DNA of 8,735 bases. Origin: CAYRJA01 sp964424455 (lineage in GTDB: Bacteria > Bacteroidota > Bacteroidia > Chitinophagales > UBA10324). The stretch is from assembly GCA_964424455.1 (NCBI GenBank), contig CAYRJA010000118.1, forward strand, positions 1-8,735. Reading direction: 5' to 3'. Shown piece after piece: positions 1 to 6,969 of the stretch. Each line of letters opens with the position of its first letter. Positions within the stretch are counted from its first letter, which is position 1. Position numbers and translations under genes: made by a program. A model generated the notes under the pieces. That model was not told the origin of the DNA. It did no database searches and saw only the letters and a program-made list of their open reading frames with translations.

Positions 1-248
1 ATGCCTCAGCAAAAACACAACTGGAGAATTCAGCGGCTTCGTTAAAAAACCAAAAAGACAACATGGAGTTAGCGTTACAGGTGTACAATACATCACGAAT
101 AAAATATGACACTGGAGTTGGCTCCAACCTCGAGCTTGTAACAGCACAGACAGAGTTGAAGGAAGCACAAACCAATTACCTGAATGCCTTGTATGAAGTG
201 CTTGTAGCTAAAGTAGATTTTGAGAAAGCAACCGGACAAATAAAATAA
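1..248 (+). CDS. TolC-family outer-membrane efflux channel, C-terminal end (5' end outside window)
   Basis: This is the last 81 codons of an outer-membrane factor, read in the frame starting at base 3 and open to the window edge. The product would be the trimeric exit duct of the efflux pump encoded by the next two genes. The visible part matches the end of an OEP/TolC repeat: a long helix, then the family-typical turn (R-I-K-Y-D-T-G-V-G-S-N-L-E-L-V-T-A-Q), then a second helix (T-E-L-K-E-A-Q-T-N-Y-L-N-A-L-Y-E) and a short tail ending T-G-Q-I-K. The G-x-x-x-x-L-E-L/V-x-x-A-Q turn is typical of TolC proteins, where it joins two coiled-coil helices of the periplasmic tunnel. The TAA stop is followed after 26 bp by the adaptor gene, which fits one operon. 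The ATG at 63 is only an internal methionine. The signal peptide and beta-barrel strands lie outside the window, so the exact subfamily cannot be judged. Confidence 0.87.
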   Translation, partial: ASAKTQLENSAASLKNQKDNMELALQVYNTSRIKYDTGVGSNLELVTAQTELKEAQTNYLNALYEVLVAKVDFEKATGQIK

Positions 249-274
249 TCAGTTTAAAAAATATACTCTTCCAA

Positions 275-1414
275 ATGCACAAACTATTTTCTATGAACAA
301 AAGAATTATCCTGATGGGAATTGTAACACTTCTTTTTGCCTGCCAGCCGCAATCGTCGCTTGACAAGAAGAAGTCGGAATTAGATAAAGCAAAAAAAGAA
401 ATGGCAACTCTTGCGGACAAAATAAAAACACTCGAAGACGAAGTGGCAAAGCTGGACACATCTCAAAAACAACACAAGATGGTGGATGTACGGGTGACGC
501 CTGTTGCTTTGCAGCCTTTCCGCAGCTATCTGGAAATACAGGGACGTGTAGATGCTGAACAGAACGTAACAGTAAGCCCGCAAGCTATGGGCATCATAAA
601 AGCAATCTATGCACGGGAAGGCGATGTGGTAAAAGCAGGTCAGGTATTGGCAGAACTGGATGATGCGGTTCTCCGCCAGAGTATGTCGGAATTGAAGACC
701 GCACTGGCACTCGCAACGGACTTATACAATAAGCAGAAAAACCTTTGGGATCAAAAGATTGGTTCTGAGATTCAATTTCTCTCTGCAAAAGCAAATAAAG
801 AATCAATGGAGGACCGTTTAAAAACATTGAATGAACAGTTGGATATGTATAAAGTGAAATCGCCGATTAACGGAACAGTTGATGAAGTGGAAGTGAAAAT
901 CGGACAGGCTTCTGCGCCGGGTGTTCCAGCTTTCAGAGTAGTCAATCTGAACTCATTGAGAGTGAAAGCGGATGTGAGCGAATCGTATGCATCAAAAATA
1001 AAAGATGGAGATGATGTGATTTTGTATTTCCCCGACATTAATAAAGAAATTCATTCTAAAATTTCTTTTGCAGGGAAATCCATCAGCGCCATGAACCGCA
1101 CTTTTGGTGTATTAGTCAATTTACAGAGCAGTCCTGATTATCACCCCAACATGATTGCTGTTTTAAAAATTGTTGATTACAAAACAGATGAAGCTATTGT
1201 GGAATCAGTTAATACGGTGCAAAACTCTGAAAACGGTAACTATGTTTTTATTGCTGTAACAGATGGTAACAAAACCATTGCCCGCAAACAAATAATAAAG
1301 CTGGGGCGAGATTACAATGGAATGGTTGAAATCACAGATGGTTTAAAAGTTGGTGATCGGATTATTACAACCGGATATCAGGATGTGGAAGATGGAGAAC
1401 TGTTAAAACTGTAA
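275..1414 (+). CDS. RND efflux periplasmic adaptor (membrane fusion protein), lipoprotein
   Basis: This 379-residue protein is an AcrA/MdtA-type adaptor that would link the RND pump to the TolC channel. A lipoprotein signal (M-N-K-R, hydrophobic stretch, L-F-A-C) places lipidated Cys23 at the mature N-terminus, anchoring the protein in a membrane on its periplasmic face. Residues about 29-64 form a charged heptad-like segment (K-K-K-S-E-L-D-K-A-K-K-E-M), probably an extra coiled coil. The core follows: first lipoyl half-motif around 95-125 (G-D-V-V-K-A-G-Q-V-L at 116-125), a short helical hairpin to about 190, second lipoyl half (Y-K-V-K-S-P-I-N-G-T-V from 192), a beta-barrel from about 220, and a membrane-proximal C-terminal domain (G-L-K-V-G-D-R-I-I-T-T-G) near the end. 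Neither possible start has a Shine-Dalgarno sequence. ATG 293 (Met7) would give a more classical 16-residue signal before the Cys, so the true start may be six codons later. The RND gene begins 45 bp downstream. Confidence 0.95.
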   Translation: MHKLFSMNKRIILMGIVTLLFACQPQSSLDKKKSELDKAKKEMATLADKIKTLEDEVAKLDTSQKQHKMVDVRVTPVALQPFRSYLEIQGRVDAEQNVTVSPQAMGIIKAIYAREGDVVKAGQVLAELDDAVLRQSMSELKTALALATDLYNKQKNLWDQKIGSEIQFLSAKANKESMEDRLKTLNEQLDMYKVKSPINGTVDEVEVKIGQASAPGVPAFRVVNLNSLRVKADVSESYASKIKDGDDVILYFPDINKEIHSKISFAGKSISAMNRTFGVLVNLQSSPDYHPNMIAVLKIVDYKTDEAIVESVNTVQNSENGNYVFIAVTDGNKTIARKQIIKLGRDYNGMVEITDGLKVGDRIITTGYQDVEDGELLKL

Positions 1415-1459
1415 TTACATATATCCTGCTACAAGAACCGGCTAACCCTATATTAATTT

Positions 1460-4400
1460 ATGAAAGACACAACCAAAGAATTTAAACCCAGCAGTTGGGC
1501 AATTGATAACAAAACGAGTATTTATGTAATGACGATAATCATTACAATCGCAGGATTAATCTCTTACATTAATATTCCAAAAGAACAATTTCCTGACATT
1601 GTTATCCCGACGATTTATGTCAGTACCATTTATCCGGGTACTTCTCCCGCAGACATGGAGAATCTGGTAACAAAGAAATTAGAGAAACGCCTCAAATCTA
1701 TAAGTGGAATTAAAAAAATGACAAGTAATTCCATTCAGGATTTCTCCAATATTATTATCGAATTCAATACAGATGTGAATGTAGCGGATGCCAAACAGAA
1801 GGTAAAGGATGAAGTGGATAAAGCCCGACCCGACCTTCCTACGGATTTAAAAGAGTTGCCATCAGTTCAGGAGATAGATTTCTCAGAGATACCTATTCTT
1901 GATGTAAACCTGTCCGGTGATTATGATTTGAACAAGCTGAAGAAATACGCAGATGAGCTGAAAGACCGGATTGAGGGGCTGAAGGAAATTACACGCGTAG
2001 ATATCGTAGGGGCGCTTGATCGTGAAATTCAGGTGAATGTGGATATGTACAAGATGCAGATGGCAACTGTAACACTTGATGACATTGACAGGGCACTTGC
2101 TTATGAGAATCTAACTATTTCCAGCGGGAATCTTACCATGGGCGGCATGAACCGTTCCATGAGCGTTAAGGGAGATTTCAAAGATGTTGATCAGATTAAA
2201 AACATGGCAATTTCTTCCATGTCTGGTGCGATAGTCTATTTGAAAGATATTGCTGAAGTAAAAGATGGATTTGCCGAAAAAGAAAGTTACGCACGGTTAG
2301 ACCATGAAAATGTTATCACTCTTAATATTATAAAGCGCAGTGGCGAAAATCTGATTGATGCCTCTGATAAAGTGCGGGATGTTGTCAATGATATGCAAGA
2401 AAATGTTTTCCCCTCCAGGTTGAACATTACGCTAACCGGAGACCAGAGTACACTCACACGCGACATCCTTCACGATTTGATTAACACCATTATTATCGGT
2501 TTTATATTGGTTACAATCGTACTGATGTTTTTTATGGGAGTTACCAATGCTCTTTTTGTTGCTCTTTCTGTGCCGCTTTCCATGATGCTTGCTTTTTTGG
2601 TGATTCCCACTTTCGGATTCTCCTTAAATATGATAGTACTTTTCTCATTCCTTCTGGCTCTTGGAATAGTAGTGGATGATGCTATTGTAGTGATAGAAAA
2701 CACGCACCGCATATTTGATAACGGGCGAGTATCCATTGTGAAGGCAGCGAAAACAGCAGCCGGAGAAATTTTCATGCCTGTTTTATCCGGTACACTGACC
2801 ACGCTTGCCCCATTCATTCCCCTTGCTTTCTGGAAAGGTATTATTGGTAAATTTATGTTTTACCTCCCTGTAACACTTATTGTAACATTATTGGCATCGT
2901 TAGTGGTTGCTTATATAATTAATCCGGTTTTTGCAGTTGATTTTATGAAACCGCATCGCGATAAAAATAATCCACAGGTAATAGCAAAACGAAAAAGAGG
3001 ATTGAAAATTTCTACAGTTGTCTTTTTAGCCATTGCAGCTATCTTTTATATCAGTGGCTCATTTGGCATGGGAAATTTTGTTGTAACACTGTGGCTGCTG
3101 ATGCTGTTTGACAGGTTTATATTAGAAAGAGTAACACAAGGATTTCAAAATAATGTCTGGCCCAGATTTCAGAATTTTTACAGCAGGGTAGTTACTTATG
3201 CTTTAGAAGGAAAAAGACCGTATGCTTTTCTTGGAGGAACTGTAGTCTTGTTTATCTTTTCTTTTGTTTTGATTGGTATCCGCTCTCCCAAAGTTGTTTT
3301 CTTCCCTGAGGATAACCCGCATTTTGTTTATGCATATATAACAATGCCGGCGGGCACACATCAATCTGTTACAGATTCAGTTACAAAAATTGTAGAAAAC
3401 AGAATCTACAAGGTTTTGGGCGAGGAGAAAGGAAAGAGAAATCCGGTAGTTAAATCTGTTATTTCAAATGTAGCAGTGGGTGCCACAGATCCGCAAAGCG
3501 GGGATAGAAGTACGGCATCTAATAAAGCAAAGGTAACTGTGGCATTTGTTGAGTTCAAAGATCGCAACGGAGTCTCTACCCAAATGTATCTCGACAGCAT
3601 CCGTAAAGTAGTAAAAGGTATTCCGGGTGTTTCCATTACGGTGGATAAAGAAGCGAACGGACCTCCGGTGGGGAAACCAATTAACATTGAAATTGCAGGA
3701 GATGATTTTGACAAACTGATTTCAACTTCGCAGGGTTTAATTCATTATCTGGATTCTATTCAGATTCCCGGTGTAGAAGAACTGAAATCGGATTTGGTTT
3801 TAAGTAAACCGGAAATTATAGTTGATATTGACCGTGAGCGTGCTAACAGGGAAGGAATCTCTACCGGACAAATCGGAATGACATTGCGTACAGCGCTCTT
3901 TGGGAAAGAAGTCTCAAAGTACAGGGAAACCAATGATGAATATCCTATACAACTTCGTCTGCAGGCAGATCAGCGCAACAATATTAATACGCTGATGAAT
4001 ATGCAAATAACTTATCGGGATATGAATATGGGAGGCGCTATCCGATCTGTACCATTAAGCGCTGTTGCTTCTATTCGTTATGACTATACTTATGGCGGCA
4101 TATCCCGCAAAAATCAAAAGAGACTTGTTACCGTTTATTCTAATGTGCTGGGTGGATTCAATCCGAATGATGTGGTGGCGCAGGTAAAAGCAGCAGTGAC
4201 GAGCTATGAGATGCCAAGTGATATTACGGTTAACCTTACCGGCGAACAGGAAGAGCAGAAAGAAACAGGAACATTTCTCGGCAATGCGTTGCTCATTTCT
4301 TTAGGATTAATTTTTGTCATTCTGGTAACACAGTTTAATTCTGTCGGTAAACCCATAATTATTCTATCTGAAATTATATTCAGCATCATTGGGGTGTTAA

Positions 4401-4879
4401 TTTGTTTTGCCATTACAAAGATGGATATGTCTATCGTAATGACCGGTGTTGGAATTGTTGCACTTGCAGGAATAGTGGTGAGAAACGGAATTCTGCTGAT
4501 TGAATTCACTGACTTGCTGCGTTCTCAGGGGGTAGAACTCAAAGAAGCTATTATTGAAGCCGGTAAAATCAGAATGACTCCGGTTATTCTCACCGCAACA
4601 GCGACCATGCTTGGATTGGTACCGCTGGCTATAGGAGTGAATATAGATTTTGTAACCATGTTTACCGAACTGAATCCTCATCTGTGGTTTGGCGGTGACA
4701 GCGCAGCATTTTGGGGACCACTTTCATGGACAATTATTTTCGGATTGAGCTTTGCCACTTTCCTTACATTGGTGTTAGTACCTGTAATGTATTTACTTGC
4801 AGAGAAAATGAAAATGAGAGTAAAGAAATGGAGAGGAGGCACACCGGATAGTGAACAGTCAATACCCCTTGTTCCGTAA
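1460..4879 (+). CDS. RND-family multidrug-type efflux pump, inner-membrane permease (AcrB/HAE1-like)
   Basis: This 1139-residue resistance-nodulation-division transporter would export substrates from the periplasm or inner membrane through the adaptor and TolC channel, driven by proton influx. Both halves of the RND fold are visible. TM1 is at about 20-38, followed by P-K-E-Q-F-P-D (40-46). A large periplasmic porter loop runs to about 337. TM2-TM6 lie at about 340-359, 364-382, 390-412, 440-462 and 468-490. The second half has TM7 at about 588-607, then F-P-E-D-N-P, a second porter loop, and TM8-TM12 near the C-terminus. The TM4 proton-relay pair is Asp406-Asp407 (G-I-V-V-D-D-A-I-V-V). TM10 has G-I-V-V-R-N-G-I-L-L with Arg1008 where AcrB has Lys940. 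The protein is about 100 residues longer than AcrB, mainly because of an extra hydrophobic pair at about 517-555 between TM6 and TM7. It lacks the charged transmembrane pattern I would expect of a CusA-type metal pump, but the substrate is unknown. The frame is intact. Confidence 0.97.
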   Translation: MKDTTKEFKPSSWAIDNKTSIYVMTIIITIAGLISYINIPKEQFPDIVIPTIYVSTIYPGTSPADMENLVTKKLEKRLKSISGIKKMTSNSIQDFSNIIIEFNTDVNVADAKQKVKDEVDKARPDLPTDLKELPSVQEIDFSEIPILDVNLSGDYDLNKLKKYADELKDRIEGLKEITRVDIVGALDREIQVNVDMYKMQMATVTLDDIDRALAYENLTISSGNLTMGGMNRSMSVKGDFKDVDQIKNMAISSMSGAIVYLKDIAEVKDGFAEKESYARLDHENVITLNIIKRSGENLIDASDKVRDVVNDMQENVFPSRLNITLTGDQSTLTRDILHDLINTIIIGFILVTIVLMFFMGVTNALFVALSVPLSMMLAFLVIPTFGFSLNMIVLFSFLLALGIVVDDAIVVIENTHRIFDNGRVSIVKAAKTAAGEIFMPVLSGTLTTLAPFIPLAFWKGIIGKFMFYLPVTLIVTLLASLVVAYIINPVFAVDFMKPHRDKNNPQVIAKRKRGLKISTVVFLAIAAIFYISGSFGMGNFVVTLWLLMLFDRFILERVTQGFQNNVWPRFQNFYSRVVTYALEGKRPYAFLGGTVVLFIFSFVLIGIRSPKVVFFPEDNPHFVYAYITMPAGTHQSVTDSVTKIVENRIYKVLGEEKGKRNPVVKSVISNVAVGATDPQSGDRSTASNKAKVTVAFVEFKDRNGVSTQMYLDSIRKVVKGIPGVSITVDKEANGPPVGKPINIEIAGDDFDKLISTSQGLIHYLDSIQIPGVEELKSDLVLSKPEIIVDIDRERANREGISTGQIGMTLRTALFGKEVSKYRETNDEYPIQLRLQADQRNNINTLMNMQITYRDMNMGGAIRSVPLSAVASIRYDYTYGGISRKNQKRLVTVYSNVLGGFNPNDVVAQVKAAVTSYEMPSDITVNLTGEQEEQKETGTFLGNALLISLGLIFVILVTQFNSVGKPIIILSEIIFSIIGVLICFAITKMDMSIVMTGVGIVALAGIVVRNGILLIEFTDLLRSQGVELKEAIIEAGKIRMTPVILTATATMLGLVPLAIGVNIDFVTMFTELNPHLWFGGDSAAFWGPLSWTIIFGLSFATFLTLVLVPVMYLLAEKMKMRVKKWRGGTPDSEQSIPLVP

Positions 4880-4906
4880 AACAAATAAATGAAATCTTAC
4901 TATAAC

Positions 4907-4943
4907 AAACCCTCTCCGAAAACCGGAGAGGGTTTTATTTTTT
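4907..4943 (+). terminator. Intrinsic terminator of the efflux operon
   Basis: A perfect 12-bp inverted repeat (AAACCCTCTCCG at 4907-4918 and CGGAGAGGGTTT at 4924-4935) encloses a 5-nt loop, AAAAC. The 3' arm runs into a T-rich tract (TTTTATTTTTT, 4933-4943). This is a textbook rho-independent terminator for + strand transcription, beginning 28 bp after the stop codon of the RND gene. On the - strand the hairpin is followed by a weaker tract (its 3' arm ends TTT, then GTTATA), so it might stop some transcription arriving from the convergent ATPase gene, but less efficiently. Confidence 0.92.
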
Positions 4944-4981
4944 ATCCGCATTTAACCAACTTAGCCAAACAAATTTTTCGC

Positions 4982-5308
4982 ATGACTATACAGGAAGTAC
5001 AACAACAGGTGGACGACTGGATAAAAACAACAGGAGTTCGTTATTTTAATGAACTCACTAATATGGCAATTCTTACTGAAGAAGTTGGAGAAGTTGCACG
5101 TATTATGGCGCGCAAGTATGGTGAACAGTCTTTTAAAGCATCGGATGAAGGAAAAGAACTGAGTGATGAATTAGCAGATGTGTTATGGATACTGGTATGT
5201 ATCGCCAATCAAACGGGAGTAGATTTAACGGAAGCGTTGAAAAAGAACTTTGAGAAGAAAACTTCCCGTGATTCACTTCGTCATCAGCAAAATTCTAAAC
5301 TGAAGTAA
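4982..5308 (+). CDS. MazG-like nucleotide pyrophosphohydrolase, 108 aa
   Basis: This small cytoplasmic protein of the all-alpha NTP pyrophosphatase (MazG/dUTPase-2) superfamily would hydrolyse a nucleoside triphosphate to the monophosphate and pyrophosphate. The exact substrate is not predictable. Metal-binding motifs are visible: E-E-x-x-E as Glu33-Glu34-Val-Gly-Glu37, and E-x-x-D as Glu63-Leu-Ala-Asp66 on the following helix. The preceding R-Y-F-N-E-L-T-N-M-A-I-L-T segment and K-Y-G-E-Q-S loop look like the short single-domain form of Bacteroidota rather than two-domain E. coli MazG. The frame is open back to ATG 4889, but residues encoded by 4889-4981 are mostly the translated terminator hairpin (…S-P-K-T-G-E-G-F…) with no family resemblance. 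ATG 4982 gives the usual length and the expected M-T-I-Q-E-V-Q-Q-Q-V start. No Shine-Dalgarno sequence is seen. Its TAA is immediately followed by the stop codon of the convergent ATPase gene. Confidence 0.93.
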   Translation: MTIQEVQQQVDDWIKTTGVRYFNELTNMAILTEEVGEVARIMARKYGEQSFKASDEGKELSDELADVLWILVCIANQTGVDLTEALKKNFEKKTSRDSLRHQQNSKLK

Positions 5309-6874
5309 TCAGAACCAACTGCTTCTTTTCTTTCGGGTGGAAGAACCTCTTGTTCTCAATCCCATAGAACCCAGTAAACTTCGGGTCAGAGTCCCTGCAA
5401 TAGCTACTCCGATACTTCTTGCAACTGGACTTTTTAAAATTTTTTCAAAAGTGTCCTTTTCCTGTTTCTGATTTTTCGGAATAGTGGTTTCTGTATTTGC
5501 TGTAACAGTATTGTTTACTTCATCAATCTTACTTCTCAACATCTCATAAGCGCTTTCCCTGTCAACTACGGTACTGTATTTAGCAACCAAAGGCGACTTT
5601 GAATTGATTAAGTTTAGTTCTTCATCTTTCAGAATTCCCATTCTTGAAGCAGGCGGTTTCAGAAGTGTTGCACAGAGCATGGTGGGATTTCCTTTTTCAT
5701 TTAGTGCTGTAATCGCTGCTTCGCCAATTCCGAGCGAGGTGAGCAAATCATCCACTTTGTAGAAATCTGTTAATGGGTAATTCTCTGAAATCTGTTTGAT
5801 TATCTTCCTGTCAAGAGCGGTGAAAGCTCGTAAAGCGTGCTGTACTTTTAAACCTAACTGGCTTAAAACTGATTGTGGAATGTCCACAGGATTTTGAGTA
5901 CAGAAAATAATACCGACCCCTTTGGACCGGATAAGTTTTATAATAGTTTCAAGTTGCTCCAGCAGGTCATTGGAAGCTTCTTTAAAAATCAAATGTGCTT
6001 CATCAATGAATACAATGAGTTTTGGCGCATCCAAATCTCCTTCTTCGGGAAAAGTATTATAAATTTCTGCCAGCAGGCACAACATGAAAGTGGAAAATAA
6101 CTTAGGTTTATTCTGAATATCTGTCAGACGAACAATAGAAATCATTCCCTTCCCTGTTTCATCAATACGCAGCAGATCATCTGTATCAAAACTCTTTTCT
6201 CCAAAGAATAAATCAGCGCCTTGTTGTTCCAGTTCAATTATTTTTCTAAGTATAGTGCCGGTTGAGGTAGTAGAAATAGCCCCGTAGATATCTTCTGCTT
6301 CCCTTTTGCCTTCATTGGAAAGATACTGTAACAGTTTTTTAAAATCTTTAAGATCAAGCAACGGAAGTTTTTTGTCATCAGCATATTTGAACATCACACT
6401 TACAATTCCCTGTTGTGTATCATTCAGCCCAAGCATCTTTGAAAACAATACCGGACCGAATTCTGATACAGTAGCTCTCAGCCGGACTCCGTTCTGCTCG
6501 CTTAGCGATAGAAATTCAACCGGAAAAGACTGTGGAGTGTAGTCCATGCCAATTTTTGCTATGCGCTCCTGAATTTTATTGTTAGTAGTTCCTTGTGCTG
6601 TAATGCCGCTCAGGTCACCTTTTATATCCATCATCAGTATCGGAATGCTGTTAGCTGAAAGCCCTTCAGCAATAATCTGAAGCGTTATTGTTTTTCCGGT
6701 TCCGGTTGCTCCGGAAATAAGCCCATGACGATTTAATGTCTTCAGTGGAATTTTTACAAAATGATTAGTCAGTACTTCACTATCTAATATCGGCGCGCCT
6801 ATATTTATTGAAGTGCCTTTGAAGGTATAGCTACTTGTAAACTGCTCTATGAATTGTTGTTTCTTGTCAGCCAT
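5309..6874 (-). CDS. HerA/YjgR-like P-loop ATPase (DUF853 family)
   Basis: This 521-residue cytoplasmic ATPase belongs to the HerA-FtsK superfamily, in the DUF853 group typified by E. coli YjgR, whose function is unsettled. Visible motifs in order are: Walker A G-A-T-G-T-G-K-T at 55-62; D-I-K-G-D-L-S-G at 83-90, characteristic of this group; Walker B with acidic pair L-I-V-F-I-D-E-A-H at 286-294 (Asp291, Glu292); a sensor-like T-Q-N-P-V-D-I-P at 326-333; and H-A-L-R-A-F-T at 347-353, with Arg349 a possible trans-acting arginine. The N-terminal HAS barrel of true archaeal HerA appears to be missing, and no NurA nuclease gene is adjacent, so a DNA-end-resection role should not be assumed. After a low-complexity T/N/K/Q linker (about 452-474) the tail is basic (T-R-K-K-R-S-S-W-F), perhaps contacting nucleic acid or a partner. 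The ATG at 6874 fits the family N-terminus. The gene is convergent with the MazG-like gene and divergent from the M14 peptidase gene. Confidence 0.93.
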   Translation of the reverse strand: MADKKQQFIEQFTSSYTFKGTSINIGAPILDSEVLTNHFVKIPLKTLNRHGLISGATGTGKTITLQIIAEGLSANSIPILMMDIKGDLSGITAQGTTNNKIQERIAKIGMDYTPQSFPVEFLSLSEQNGVRLRATVSEFGPVLFSKMLGLNDTQQGIVSVMFKYADDKKLPLLDLKDFKKLLQYLSNEGKREAEDIYGAISTTSTGTILRKIIELEQQGADLFFGEKSFDTDDLLRIDETGKGMISIVRLTDIQNKPKLFSTFMLCLLAEIYNTFPEEGDLDAPKLIVFIDEAHLIFKEASNDLLEQLETIIKLIRSKGVGIIFCTQNPVDIPQSVLSQLGLKVQHALRAFTALDRKIIKQISENYPLTDFYKVDDLLTSLGIGEAAITALNEKGNPTMLCATLLKPPASRMGILKDEELNLINSKSPLVAKYSTVVDRESAYEMLRSKIDEVNNTVTANTETTIPKNQKQEKDTFEKILKSPVARSIGVAIAGTLTRSLLGSMGLRTRGSSTRKKRSSWF

Positions 6875-6901
6875 AGTATGAGAAAAATAATTTTAAGAGG
6901 A

Positions 6902-6934
6902 TAAATTTACTGTTTCGTCTTAAAGAATTTCTAA
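6902..6934 (-). promoter_or_regulatory. Tentative Bacteroidota-type promoter for the DUF853 ATPase gene
   Basis: In the 95-bp divergent intergenic region, the - strand carries TTAG (complement of 6931-6934), a 21-nt spacer, then TAAATTTA (complement of 6902-6909). The known Bacteroidota primary-sigma consensus is TTTG, 19-21 nt, TAnnTTTG, so the match is 3 of 4 and 5 of 6 fixed positions. Transcription would begin roughly 20-25 nt before the ATG. The region is very A/T-rich, so chance matches are likely. No comparably good promoter was found on the + strand for the M14 gene; the nearest is TACCTTTC at 6945-6952, without an upstream TTTG at the right distance. Confidence 0.25.
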
Positions 6935-6969
6935 TAACATTAAATACCTTTCACAGCAAACCTAATAGG

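Noticed and set aside
1..45. ATG at the first base as a possible gene start
   Set aside because: That frame reaches a TAA at 43-45, while the frame from base 3 gives an uninterrupted TolC C-terminus.
2470..2817. Open frame of about 115 codons on the - strand opposite the RND gene
   Set aside because: It lies wholly inside the well-supported RND gene and its composition looks like an antisense shadow. Other antisense frames over the adaptor, RND, ATPase and peptidase genes were dismissed for the same reason.
321..3100. Recurrent GTAACA/GTAACACT strings along the efflux genes
   Set aside because: Several copies checked fall in frame as Val-Thr codons, with irregular spacing. This looks like codon preference rather than a dispersed repeat or binding site.
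4889..4981. N-terminal extension of the MazG-like protein
   Set aside because: It is translated terminator sequence with no family similarity, so the start was moved to 4982.
5342..5356. Small inverted repeat AGAAC/GTTCT as a possible terminator
   Set aside because: The stem is only 5 bp, has no T-tract, and lies within the ATPase coding sequence.
6792..6799. GGCGCGCC palindrome
   Set aside because: A single 8-bp GC-rich palindrome inside the ATPase coding region, read as ordinary codons. There is no second copy or other sign of a regulatory site.
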